A DNA stretch of 64,000 nt, taken from the NCBI GenBank assembly GCA_047631555.1, contig JBLHZY010000001.1, positions 1,302,001-1,366,000 of the forward strand, given 5' to 3'. The translations under genes were made by a program, and so were the position numbers. Positions 25,003 to 32,846 of the stretch are shown one piece after another. The notes beneath the pieces were generated by a model. That model made no database searches. It was not told where the DNA came from and worked only from the letters and a program-made list of their open reading frames with translations. The DNA is from JBLHZY01 sp047631555 (GTDB taxonomy: Bacteria > Pseudomonadota > Alphaproteobacteria > Rhodobacterales > Rhodobacteraceae). Each line of letters begins with the position of its first letter. Within the stretch, counting starts at the first letter, position 1.

Positions 25003-25974
25003 ATGAAAACGTTACTGAAAACCGCATCCGCAATCGCCGCGACTCTGGCGCTGATTGGGTCTGCCGCTTGGGCCGAGAGCCACGCCAGCGAAGATATGAG
25101 CTGGACACAAAGCAAATACGGCCCCGAGGACGAAATCGGCGCCGCCAACCTGCTTTCCCCCGAATTGGCCAAGAAAGCCGCCGGACTTGTGACCACTGGC
25201 AAGGTCTATTCGTTGGGCATCGTGCTTGATAGCGAAACCCCTGCCTTCGCGCCGCGCTCAATGTCGATTGCAGTGCTGCAACCGGGGCAAGTGAACAACA
25301 CCGGCCTTGGCGATACAAAGACCACCTATAACGATGATATCTTTATGGGCTGGCTTGGCATCGGCAGCCAGATTGATGGCTTGGGCCACATCGGCGTTGA
25401 TCATACCTATTACAACGGCTTTGAAGGCTCGGATTTTGTCCAAGGTAACGGGTTGACCAAACTTGGCATCGAAAAAGTCCCGCCGATTGTCTCGCGCGGT
25501 GTGATGCTGGATATGGCCAAGTTCTACGGGATGGACATGCTGCCCGAAGGCAAAGCCTATACCCGCGAAGACATCGTGGCCGCCGCCGAGCAGCAGGGCG
25601 TTACCTTTGAAGAAGGCGATGTGGTGCTGTTTCATTCGGGCTGGCTGAACCTGCTCGATGAAGGCGGCGATCGCGCGCGCTTTGGCTCGGTCGAGCCGGG
25701 CCTTGGCAAAACCGGCGCTGAATTCCTGATCGAACAAGGGGTTATCGCAGTTGGGGCCGATACTTGGGGCCTTGAGGCTGTGCCGTTTGAGCCCGGCGTT
25801 GGGGTGTTTGAAATCCACCAAATGCTGCTCGCACATAACGGGATATTTATCCTCGAAAGCATGGACACGCGCGAAATGGCCAAAGACGATGTGCATGAAT
25901 TCATGTTCGTGCTTGGCCAAGCCAAAGTGCGCGGCGCGGTGCAAATGATCATCAATCCAGTCGCGATCCGCTAA
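25003..25974 (+). CDS. Secreted cyclase-family protein
   Basis: A 323-residue protein of the cyclase/kynurenine formamidase-like superfamily with a cleavable signal peptide (AATLALIGSAAWA). The metal-site region reads GSQIDGLGHIG, matching the subgroup that has Gln where classical members have GTHxDxxxH. Further along are VLFHSGW and GADTWGLEAVPFEPG. GGAGGAG precedes the ATG. The substrate is unknown; periplasmic lactone or amide hydrolysis is plausible. Same direction as the hydrolase gene downstream, 136 bases away. Confidence 0.8.
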   Translation: MKTLLKTASAIAATLALIGSAAWAESHASEDMSWTQSKYGPEDEIGAANLLSPELAKKAAGLVTTGKVYSLGIVLDSETPAFAPRSMSIAVLQPGQVNNTGLGDTKTTYNDDIFMGWLGIGSQIDGLGHIGVDHTYYNGFEGSDFVQGNGLTKLGIEKVPPIVSRGVMLDMAKFYGMDMLPEGKAYTREDIVAAAEQQGVTFEEGDVVLFHSGWLNLLDEGGDRARFGSVEPGLGKTGAEFLIEQGVIAVGADTWGLEAVPFEPGVGVFEIHQMLLAHNGIFILESMDTREMAKDDVHEFMFVLGQAKVRGAVQMIINPVAIR

Positions 25975-26110
25975 GTGATTGCGCTCTTTGGGGGCGGCAT
26001 TGTTGCGCGCCCCCAATCCCCATCCCTCCCCCCAATCGCCCTGCCAAAGCCGCCAAACACCCATCCAAAAACCCCTTGCCGCACAGCGCCCCCATGCTAC
26101 GCTCGCCCCT

Positions 26111-26986
26111 ATGAACACAGAATTCCGCCAGCTCGGCCAATACCGCTTTTTCATCCGCACATGGGGCGATCCGGCCAATCCGCCGCTGCTTTTGCTGCAT
26201 GGGTTTCCCGAATACTCCGGCGCTTGGGAAGATCTGGCAACAGCCCTTTCGCCGCATTTCTATTGCATCGCGCCCGATCAGCGCGGCTATGGCCAAAGCG
26301 ATGCGCCGCCCGAGGTCGAGGCCTATAAAGCCCGCCATCTCGTGGCCGATATGATCGCCCTGCTCCAGGATATGAAGACCGGCCCGGCCATCGTCTTGGG
26401 CCATGATTGGGGCTCGGCCATCGCTTACGGTCTGGCGATCGGCGCGCCTGAAATGGTGAGCCGCCTGATCATCCTCAATGGCGTGCACCCCGGCCCCTAT
26501 CAAAAGGCCTGCGCGGCGGGCGGCGCCCAAACCGATGCGGCGCAATATTTCCATGCGCTCAAACGGGAAGGCTCCGAGGATCACTTTGCCAAGGACAACT
26601 TCTCCCGCCTGCTTGCGCTGTTTTCGGCCAAGATGGATCTCTCTTGGCTCACCCCGCAAAAGGAAGCCGAATATAAGGCCGAATGGGCCCGCCCCGGCCG
26701 CCTGCGCGGGATGATCAATTGGTATCGCGCCTCGCCCATCCAAATCGGCCAGCCCGGCGAAGTGCTGCGCGATGTCCCAAATCCGCCCATTGAGCGCCTC
26801 ACCGTGCCGATGCCGCACCTGCTGATCTGGGGCGCAAAAGATACCGCCCTTCTGCCCGAAAGCACCCAAGGCCTCGAGGCCTATTGCCCGCAGCTCACCC
26901 GCATTGAAATCCCCGATGCCGATCACTGGCTCGCCCATCAAAAAACCGATGAGGTCGCACGCGCCATCCTTGATTGGGCCCTTTAA
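26111..26986 (+). CDS. Epoxide hydrolase/dehalogenase-like alpha/beta hydrolase
   Basis: A 291-residue alpha/beta hydrolase. The oxyanion motif is LLLLHGFPEYSGAWE and the nucleophile elbow is GHDWGS, giving Asp99 rather than Ser, typical of soluble epoxide hydrolases and haloalkane/haloacetate dehalogenases. The C-terminal base is in DADHWLAHQ. I chose the ATG at 26111 (MNTEFRQ). Epoxide hydrolase is more likely than dehalogenase but the sequence does not decide. The stop interlocks with dddL in TTAA. Confidence 0.82.
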   Translation: MNTEFRQLGQYRFFIRTWGDPANPPLLLLHGFPEYSGAWEDLATALSPHFYCIAPDQRGYGQSDAPPEVEAYKARHLVADMIALLQDMKTGPAIVLGHDWGSAIAYGLAIGAPEMVSRLIILNGVHPGPYQKACAAGGAQTDAAQYFHALKREGSEDHFAKDNFSRLLALFSAKMDLSWLTPQKEAEYKAEWARPGRLRGMINWYRASPIQIGQPGEVLRDVPNPPIERLTVPMPHLLIWGAKDTALLPESTQGLEAYCPQLTRIEIPDADHWLAHQKTDEVARAILDWAL

Positions 26987-27651
26987 GCGCGCGGCTTGCG
27001 CCCCAGCTTCATCACATTGCCCGCCAAAACATCGCGCGCCCCGATCCATGCATAGGTCAGCAGCGCAGGCTCAGTATCGGATACGGTGATCCGGTGCAGA
27101 TGGCCGGGCGGGTTGTAGATCGACGAGCCCGGCGCATGCACCCCATAATCGTTTTGCGACACAGAGCCAGAGAGGCAAATATAGCTCTCGGTGATGCCCG
27201 CATGGGCGTGCGCCGGATAGGTGCAGCGCGGCGCAAACAGAACGCATCCAAGGATCACATCCGCGCTTTTGATCGGCCCGTTTGGCCCTGCGATCTCGGC
27301 ATAACCATAAGAGCGGGCCAAGCCTTTGGGCACTTTGTCATAGCCATATTGCCATTGCAGCGCCGGGCGCACCGCATCCAACGCGCGCACCACAGGCGCC
27401 AATGAGGCATTGCGCCCCTCGTTCAATGCGCGGCGCAAATGGGCGGTAACGGGCAAATCGCACCCCGCCTCCAGCGCCAGCTCGGGATTGGCGCGGATCA
27501 GTTTGCTGATCTCTTCGCGCACCTTGCGCTGATGGCTGCGGATATGGCGGCTGCCCCCCGCAGACAAAAACCGATACATCTCGTAATATTCGCGCAGCAA
27601 ATACAGCCAGTTTGGCTGATCCGCCAATCGCGGGCGCGCGTCTTGATCCAA
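26983..27651 (-). CDS. dddL: DMSP lyase (DddL type, cupin)
   Basis: Cleaves dimethylsulfoniopropionate to dimethyl sulfide and acrylate. The 222-residue protein has a helical N-terminal half and a C-terminal cupin barrel with the metal motif AHAHAGITESY (His148, His150, Glu155, Tyr157) and the second motif PPGHLHRI (His184/His186). Whole-length pattern and size fit DddL of Rhodobacter and Sulfitobacter. The start is a TTG at 27651 with GGGAGG before it; no upstream ATG fits. It is divergent from parE. The acrylate product can feed the propionyl-CoA genes at 44.5-52.8 kb. Confidence 0.85.
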   Translation of the reverse strand: MDQDARPRLADQPNWLYLLREYYEMYRFLSAGGSRHIRSHQRKVREEISKLIRANPELALEAGCDLPVTAHLRRALNEGRNASLAPVVRALDAVRPALQWQYGYDKVPKGLARSYGYAEIAGPNGPIKSADVILGCVLFAPRCTYPAHAHAGITESYICLSGSVSQNDYGVHAPGSSIYNPPGHLHRITVSDTEPALLTYAWIGARDVLAGNVMKLGRKPRA

Positions 27652-27804
27652 TGCGGGCCTCCCTTCATCACTTCGCCCTCAGAAAAAGCCCCCGCCGCCC
27701 CCCTGTCTAGCATCAAAACGACATCTCACATCAGGTAAGCGTTGCCCCCTGCCCTGCATCCGATATGATGTCCTGCAACAAACTTAAAAAAGAGCAGCAC
27801 GCCC

Positions 27805-29760
27805 ATGGCCGACGATCTTCTTGCCGGGTCCGAACCCGCCTATGATGCCTCCTCTATCGAAGTCCTTGAGGGGCTCGAACCTGTGCGCAAACGCCCGGGC
27901 ATGTATATCGGCGGCACGGACGAGCGCGCGCTGCATCACCTCGTTGCAGAAATCCTTGATAACTCGATGGACGAGGCCGTGGCAGGCCATGCCAACCGCA
28001 TCGAGGTCGAACTCCACGCCGATTATTCCATGACCATCCGCGACAATGGCCGTGGCATGCCCTTTGATCCGCACCCCAAGTTTCCCGGCAAATCCGCCCT
28101 CGAAGTGATCCTGTGTACGCTGCACGCAGGCGGCAAGTTTTCGGGCAAAGCCTATCAAACCTCCGGCGGCCTTCACGGCGTTGGCGCTTCGGTTGTGAAT
28201 GCGCTCTCGGATCATATGCGCGTTGAGGTCGCCCGCGATCGCAAACTGGTGGCGCAGGAATTCGCCCGCGGCATCCCCCAAGGCGGCCTGCAAGAACTCG
28301 GCGCCGCCCCCAATCGGCGCGGCACCTCGGTGACCTTCCACGCGGACGAGCAAATCTTTGGCCATCACCGCTTCAAACCGGCCCGCCTGTTTAAATCCAT
28401 CCGCTCCAAGGCCTATCTCTTCTCTGGCGTCGAAATCCGCTGGAAATCCGCGATTGATGATGGCGAAACCCCAACCGAGGCGGTGTTTCACTTCCCCGGC
28501 GGCCTTGCCGATTACCTCAATGAAACGCTCGGTAGCTCAAGCACCTATGCCGAGCGCCCCTTTGCCGGAACCGTCGACTTCAAAGAGAAATTCAACACGC
28601 CGGGCAAGGTCGAATGGGCGATCAACTGGACGCCTGCGCGCGATGGCTTCATCCAAAGCTATTGTAACACCGTGCCAACCCCCGAGGGCGGAACCCACGA
28701 GGCCGGCTTCTGGGCCGCGATCCTTAAGGGCATCCGCGCCTACGGCGAACTGGTCAACAACCGCAAAGCCAAAGACATCACCCGCGACGACCTGATCACA
28801 GGCGGCTGCGCGCTTGTCTCTTGCTTCATCAGCGAGCCGGAATTCGTCGGCCAAACCAAAGACCGCCTTGCAACAACCGAGGCCCAACGCCTCGTTGAAA
28901 ACTCCGTGCGCGATCACTTCGATAACTGGCTCGCCGCCGATACCAAATCCGCTGGCGCCATCCTCGATTTCCTCGTGCTGCGCGCCGAAGAACGCCTGCG
29001 CCGCCGCCAAGAAAAAGAGACCCAGCGCAAAACGGCGACCAAAAAGCTCCGCCTGCCGGGCAAGCTCACCGATTGCTCCTCCAATACCCGCGAAGGCACC
29101 GAACTCTTCATCGTCGAGGGCGATAGCGCGGGCGGCTCGGCCAAAATGGCCCGTGAACGCAAGACCCAAGCGCTCCTGCCCCTGCGCGGTAAAATCCTCA
29201 ACGTGCTTGGCGCTGCCTCCTCCAAACTTGGCACCAACGCCGAGATTAACGATCTGTGCCAAGCGCTTGGCGTCGGCATGGGCACCCGCTTTAACGTCGA
29301 CGATCTGCGCTACGACAAAGTCATCATCATGACCGATGCGGATGTCGACGGCGCCCATATCGCGGCCCTCCTGATGACCTTCTTCTTCACCCAAATGCGC
29401 CCGATGATCGATGCTGGCCACCTCTACCTCGCCTGCCCGCCGCTCTATCGCCTCACCCAAGGCGCGCGCAACGTCTACTGCTTGGACGAGGTCGAGCGCG
29501 ACGAATGGCTCGCCAAAGGCCTCGGCGGCAAAGGCAAAATCGACGTCTCCCGCTTCAAAGGCCTCGGCGAAATGGACGCGCGCGACCTCAAAGACACGAC
29601 GATGAACCCCCTCACCCGCAAACTCATCCGCGTCACCATCGACGAAGACGAACCCGGCGAAACCGGCGATCTGGTCGAGCGGCTGATGGGCAAAAAACCA
29701 GAACTGCGCTTCCAATATATTTCGGAAAACGCGCAATTCGTGGAGGAACTAGACGTTTAA
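27805..29760 (+). CDS. parE: DNA topoisomerase IV subunit B
   Basis: ATPase subunit of topoisomerase IV, which unlinks replicated chromosomes. The 651-residue protein has the GHKL ATPase domain (LDNSMDEAVAG, RDNGRGMPFD, GGLHGVGASVVNAL), the transducer domain, and the TOPRIM motifs EGDSAGGSAK and MTDADVDGAHI, ending in the conserved LMGKKPELRFQYI. GyrB was considered, but the short insert-free TOPRIM and the C-terminus fit ParE. It is followed 17 bases later by a small lipoprotein gene. Confidence 0.95.
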   Translation: MADDLLAGSEPAYDASSIEVLEGLEPVRKRPGMYIGGTDERALHHLVAEILDNSMDEAVAGHANRIEVELHADYSMTIRDNGRGMPFDPHPKFPGKSALEVILCTLHAGGKFSGKAYQTSGGLHGVGASVVNALSDHMRVEVARDRKLVAQEFARGIPQGGLQELGAAPNRRGTSVTFHADEQIFGHHRFKPARLFKSIRSKAYLFSGVEIRWKSAIDDGETPTEAVFHFPGGLADYLNETLGSSSTYAERPFAGTVDFKEKFNTPGKVEWAINWTPARDGFIQSYCNTVPTPEGGTHEAGFWAAILKGIRAYGELVNNRKAKDITRDDLITGGCALVSCFISEPEFVGQTKDRLATTEAQRLVENSVRDHFDNWLAADTKSAGAILDFLVLRAEERLRRRQEKETQRKTATKKLRLPGKLTDCSSNTREGTELFIVEGDSAGGSAKMARERKTQALLPLRGKILNVLGAASSKLGTNAEINDLCQALGVGMGTRFNVDDLRYDKVIIMTDADVDGAHIAALLMTFFFTQMRPMIDAGHLYLACPPLYRLTQGARNVYCLDEVERDEWLAKGLGGKGKIDVSRFKGLGEMDARDLKDTTMNPLTRKLIRVTIDEDEPGETGDLVERLMGKKPELRFQYISENAQFVEELDV

Positions 29761-29777
29761 ACCCAAAAGGAAACTCA

Positions 29778-30200
29778 TTGAAATCCACTGTATTTAAAGC
29801 CCTCGCCGCCTGCCTTCTGCTTACCGCCTGCTCTGCCCCCGCGCTTACATTAATGAGCCGCAGCACAGGCCAAATGGGTACCGGCGCGATTGAAAAAGGC
29901 ACGCTCGCCAAAGCCGGCGGGCTGACAATCGCCTTCAAAAATGAAACCTACCAAGGCCAATGGCTCCCCGTGCGCAACCCCGGCGCCTTTGACTTCGGCC
30001 TGATCGACCTTGGCAAACCAACCCGCGGCAACTTCGGCGCAATCTCCCAATCCGATAGCGGCTTTGGAACCGCCCTGCTGCGCTCCAACAAAGGCAGCAG
30101 CATGCGCTGCGAATTCAACTACAACGCCATGTCCAACTCCGCCGTCGGCATCTGCGAGAAAAACGGCACCGGCGAAGTGTTTGACCTGCAAGCCAATTAA
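29778..30200 (+). CDS. Small putative lipoprotein of unknown function
   Basis: A 140-residue protein starting at a TTG (29778) with AAAGGAAA upstream. Its N-terminus LKSTVFKALAACLLLTACSAP has a lipobox (LLTAC), so it is predicted to be an outer- or inner-membrane lipoprotein. The mature part is beta-rich and Gly-rich (SRSTGQMGTG, GAISQSDSGFGTALL) and has two cysteines (MRCEFNY, VGICEKN). No family is recognised. It is probably co-transcribed with parE and is followed by a GC-rich hairpin. Confidence 0.65.
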   Translation: MKSTVFKALAACLLLTACSAPALTLMSRSTGQMGTGAIEKGTLAKAGGLTIAFKNETYQGQWLPVRNPGAFDFGLIDLGKPTRGNFGAISQSDSGFGTALLRSNKGSSMRCEFNYNAMSNSAVGICEKNGTGEVFDLQAN

Positions 30201-30207
30201 AGGAAAG

Positions 30208-30236
30208 CGCCCGCCTCAGAGATGGGGCGGGCGTTT
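30208..30236 (+). terminator. Possible terminator after the small lipoprotein gene
   Basis: CGCCCGCC (30208-30215) pairs with GGCGGGCG (30226-30233), followed only by GTTTG. The T-tract is weak, so the terminator role is likely but not certain. Confidence 0.55.
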
Positions 30237-30306
30237 GACTGCACCCCAATTTCAATCCAAACTTAAACCTGTAAAAACTTGCGTGATGTAACGAGGAGAC
30301 GCCTAA

Positions 30307-31227
30307 GTGCCTGTACCTGATTATCAATCAATGATGCTCCCCGTCCTAAGGCTCTTCGCAGAAGGCGCGACAAGCGTGAACGACTGCATCGAACCACTTA
30401 AGGCTCACTTCAACATCACCGAAGAAGAGGCCGAAGAAGTTCTCCCAAGCGGTCGCATGACATATCTCTATAATCGCGCACATTGGGCCAGAACCTACCT
30501 CGGCAAAGCTGGCCTCCTAGAATCGCCCAAACGCGGCCATCACTTAATTACCGAAAAAGGCCGCAAGCTTCTCGAAACCTCCCCTGAAACGATTAATGTC
30601 AAATCCCTTATGGAATTTGATGACTTCAGCGAGTGGAAGACCCAAGACAGTAAAGAAAACACGCCCCAAATCAGCCCAACAACTCAACAAATCGACGACG
30701 ACCAAACACCCGAAGACGCAATGCAAACCGCCTACAACTTACTCAACGCTGCTCTAAGGGATGAATTGCTCACCACGCTCCTACAAGTGACCCCAGCGCG
30801 GTTCGAACAACTCATCATCAATCTACTGTCGGCAATGGGATATGGCGGCGGCAAAATCGACCGTGGCATCCTAACCCCGGCTTCGGGCGACGGCGGCATT
30901 GATGGTATTATCAATGAAGATGCGCTGGGCCTTGATGCTGTCTATATACAAGCCAAACGCTATGCCCCAGATAACAAAGTCGGCAGGCCTGATATTCAAA
31001 AGTTCGTCGGCTCCCTAACCGGAGAAAGCGCCACCAAAGGGCTGTTCGTGACGACTTCAGATTTTTCCAAAGAAGCGATCCAGTATATTGATCGGGTTCA
31101 ACAGCGCATCGTTTTGATCAACGGAAGCAAACTGGCACAGCTCATGATCGACCATGAAGTCGGCGTCAGAACACGAACAACCTATCGCATCAAAAGCTTG
31201 GACGAAGACTACTTCGCCGATACCTAA
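30307..31227 (+). CDS. mrr: Mrr-like type IV restriction endonuclease
   Basis: A 306-residue enzyme that is expected to cut modified (methylated) foreign DNA. The N-terminal Mrr_N winged-helix domain covers about residues 5-90. A linker rich in Thr/Gln/Asp follows. The C-terminal Mrr_cat PD-(D/E)xK domain has SGDGGIDG (catalytic Asp) and YIQAKRYA (Q-x-K). The start is a GTG at 30307 with GAGGAG upstream. Base composition and codons (TTA, AGA, ATA) differ from neighbours and suggest horizontal acquisition. No methylase partner is present, which fits type IV. Confidence 0.88.
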   Translation: MPVPDYQSMMLPVLRLFAEGATSVNDCIEPLKAHFNITEEEAEEVLPSGRMTYLYNRAHWARTYLGKAGLLESPKRGHHLITEKGRKLLETSPETINVKSLMEFDDFSEWKTQDSKENTPQISPTTQQIDDDQTPEDAMQTAYNLLNAALRDELLTTLLQVTPARFEQLIINLLSAMGYGGGKIDRGILTPASGDGGIDGIINEDALGLDAVYIQAKRYAPDNKVGRPDIQKFVGSLTGESATKGLFVTTSDFSKEAIQYIDRVQQRIVLINGSKLAQLMIDHEVGVRTRTTYRIKSLDEDYFADT

Positions 31228-31646
31228 CGCCCCCCCTGCAACCCCGCCAAATACCGCGCAATCGCCAGAACCGGCGTGGTCGTCTCGACCAGCGCCCCAT
31301 CCGCCTCAATCGAGATCGGCGCGCCGCCCAAGAGCGGCCCAAAATCCGCCATCGGCATCCCGTGCCCTTTGCTGCGGCTCACATGCCCGACCTGCTCCAA
31401 AACATAGCCCATCGGGAAAACGCCCGCGTTGCGCGCCGCCAGCCCGCGCAGATCAGGAACCCCGCCCTCAATCAGCGCCGCCATCGTGCCCTTACCATCC
31501 GCCTTTGCGCCGTGGCACTGGGTGCAATTCTGCGCAAACAGCGCCGCCCCCGATGGCGCGTGAGAAAATCCCGCGCCCTGCTTGCCCGGCCCGCAGGCCC
31601 CAAGGGCGGCCAATGCCGCCGCGCCAATCGCCAATCCTATCCGCAT
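31224..31646 (-). CDS. Lipid-anchored c-type cytochrome
   Basis: A 140-residue class I cytochrome c with a lipoprotein signal (AALGAC, lipidated Cys18), haem-binding NCTQCHG (Cys41, Cys44, His45) and a possible Met axial ligand in HGMPMADFGP. One haem, about 12 kDa mature. It is convergent with mrr (4-bp stop overlap) and its promoter must lie in or next to the repeat region upstream. The redox partner is not visible in the window. Confidence 0.85.
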   Translation of the reverse strand: MRIGLAIGAAALAALGACGPGKQGAGFSHAPSGAALFAQNCTQCHGAKADGKGTMAALIEGGVPDLRGLAARNAGVFPMGYVLEQVGHVSRSKGHGMPMADFGPLLGGAPISIEADGALVETTTPVLAIARYLAGLQGGR

Positions 31647-31669
31647 CTCGCATCTCTCCTCTCAACCAT

Positions 31670-31772
31670 CCGCCAATTCCCAGCCGATCAAATCTAAGCC
31701 CGTCAATTCCCCGCCGATCTTTCCCAGCCAGTCAATTCCAAACCCGTCAATTTCCGGCCGATCACGTCTCAA
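31670..31772. repeat. Degenerate 15-bp tandem repeat array
   Basis: About seven units of a 15-bp repeat with consensus near CCGATCAATTCCCAG, for example CCCGTCAATTCCCCG and CCAGTCAATTCCAAA. On the minus strand it can be read as pentapeptide-like units (KLTGL-ELTGW, then after a frame change ELTGL-DLIGW), ending just before the cytochrome start. No intact gene can be assigned. Confidence 0.75.
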
Positions 31773-31933
31773 ACCAAAACCCGCGCTGCCCGCCAAATCC
31801 AAGTCGATCCACTACGCCGAGATTTGACCCCCGCGCCCGATCCGCCAACAACCGCTCTCTCAATCCCGCGCCAAATGCCGCCCGCAAAACCCTGCCAATT
31901 TCGCGCCCTCAATCTAAGCAGGATCACCGGGAA

Positions 31934-32056
31934 AATCGCCGCCATAACCACCGCCAAAACCACCGCCAAAACGACTGGCGAAATCACCGCCAAAATCACC
32001 CGCAAAATCGCCCGAAAACCGCCGCCAAACGCTCCGCCCAAAATCCGCCGCCCAAA
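31934..32056. repeat. Degenerate 12-bp Gly/Phe-coding repeat
   Basis: About nine units close to AAAACCACCGCC. On the minus strand one frame reads GGDFASRFGGGFGGGYGG and a different frame upstream reads GGAFGGGF, so the sequence looks like a frameshifted Gly/Phe-rich repeat. Together with the 15-bp array it fills most of the 522-bp gap 31647-32168, where I find no supported gene. Confidence 0.7.
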
Positions 32057-32111
32057 GCCAAACCCGCCGCGCGCCTCAAACCGAGCGCAAATCATTCATT
32101 TCGCCCCAATA

Positions 32112-32151
32112 AGAGCCGAAAAGCTCTTTAAAAACTTTAAAGAACGGCTCC
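32112..32151 (-). repeat. Inverted repeat downstream of lolD
   Basis: GAGCCG and CGGCTC flank an inner TTTAAA-AAC-TTTAAA element. It lies 20-60 bases after the lolD stop and may end lolD transcription, though the usual T-run is missing. Confidence 0.45.
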
Positions 32152-32168
32152 AAATTTCTGTAAACTCT

Positions 32169-32846
32169 TTAAACTAGTGCCCCGTTTTCAAGCCGAAGCG
32201 TGCGATCCATCCGCGCGGCCAGCTCCAAGTTATGCGTCGCGATCAAAGCCGAAAGCCCCTCATTGCGCACAAGCCCCATAAGCGCCTCAAAAACCAGCTC
32301 AGAGGTCTCAGGATCAAGGTTGCCCGTCGGCTCATCTGCCAATAAAATCCGTGGCTTATTGGCCAAAGCTCGGCAAAACGCGACCCGCTGTTGCTCGCCG
32401 CCCGAAAGCGCGGCAGGCCGGTGATCCGCCCGCGCCGCAACGCCTACGCTGTCCAACAAGTCCATCGCCCGCGCCTGCGCTTCTTTGCGCCCAACGCCCG
32501 CTGCCAATTGCGGCAAGATCACATTCTCAACCGCGCTGAACTCCGGCATAAGATGATGAAATTGATAGATAAATCCAACATCCGTGCGCCGCGCCTCGGT
32601 CCGCTTGCGATCCCCCATCCGGCTCATATCGACCCCGTCAATCTCAACGATCCCGCTGTCGGCCGTGTCCAAAAGCCCCGCGATATGCAGCAAAGTCGAT
32701 TTGCCCGCCCCCGAGGGCGCGACCAATGCCACCACCTCGCCTTTAACAAGCGAAACAGTGGCCCCGCGCAAGACCTGAACCTCGCCCGGCTTGCCAGAAT
32801 TATACGTCTTTTCAATGTCTTGAAGGCTCAACATCACATCACCCAT
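32169..32846 (-). CDS. lolD: Lipoprotein-releasing ABC transporter ATPase LolD
   Basis: ATP-binding subunit of the LolCDE complex that extracts outer-membrane lipoproteins from the inner membrane. The 225-residue protein has Walker A APSGAGKST, the signature ALSGGEQQRVA, Walker B ILLADEPTGNLD and the H-loop ATHNLEL. It starts inside the end of the LolC gene (8-bp overlap), so both are translated together. Assignment to Lol rather than another MacB-type system rests on the neighbouring permease. Confidence 0.92.
   Translation of the reverse strand: MGDVMLSLQDIEKTYNSGKPGEVQVLRGATVSLVKGEVVALVAPSGAGKSTLLHIAGLLDTADSGIVEIDGVDMSRMGDRKRTEARRTDVGFIYQFHHLMPEFSAVENVILPQLAAGVGRKEAQARAMDLLDSVGVAARADHRPAALSGGEQQRVAFCRALANKPRILLADEPTGNLDPETSELVFEALMGLVRNEGLSALIATHNLELAARMDRTLRLENGALV

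Noticed and set aside
28537..29736. 400-codon minus-strand frame opposite parE
   Set aside because: Shadow of parE; composition mirrors the sense strand.
31154..32131. Plus-strand frame of 325 codons over the repeat island
   Set aside because: Pro/Ser/Arg/Asn-rich translation of repeats and antisense of the cytochrome gene; no plausible protein.
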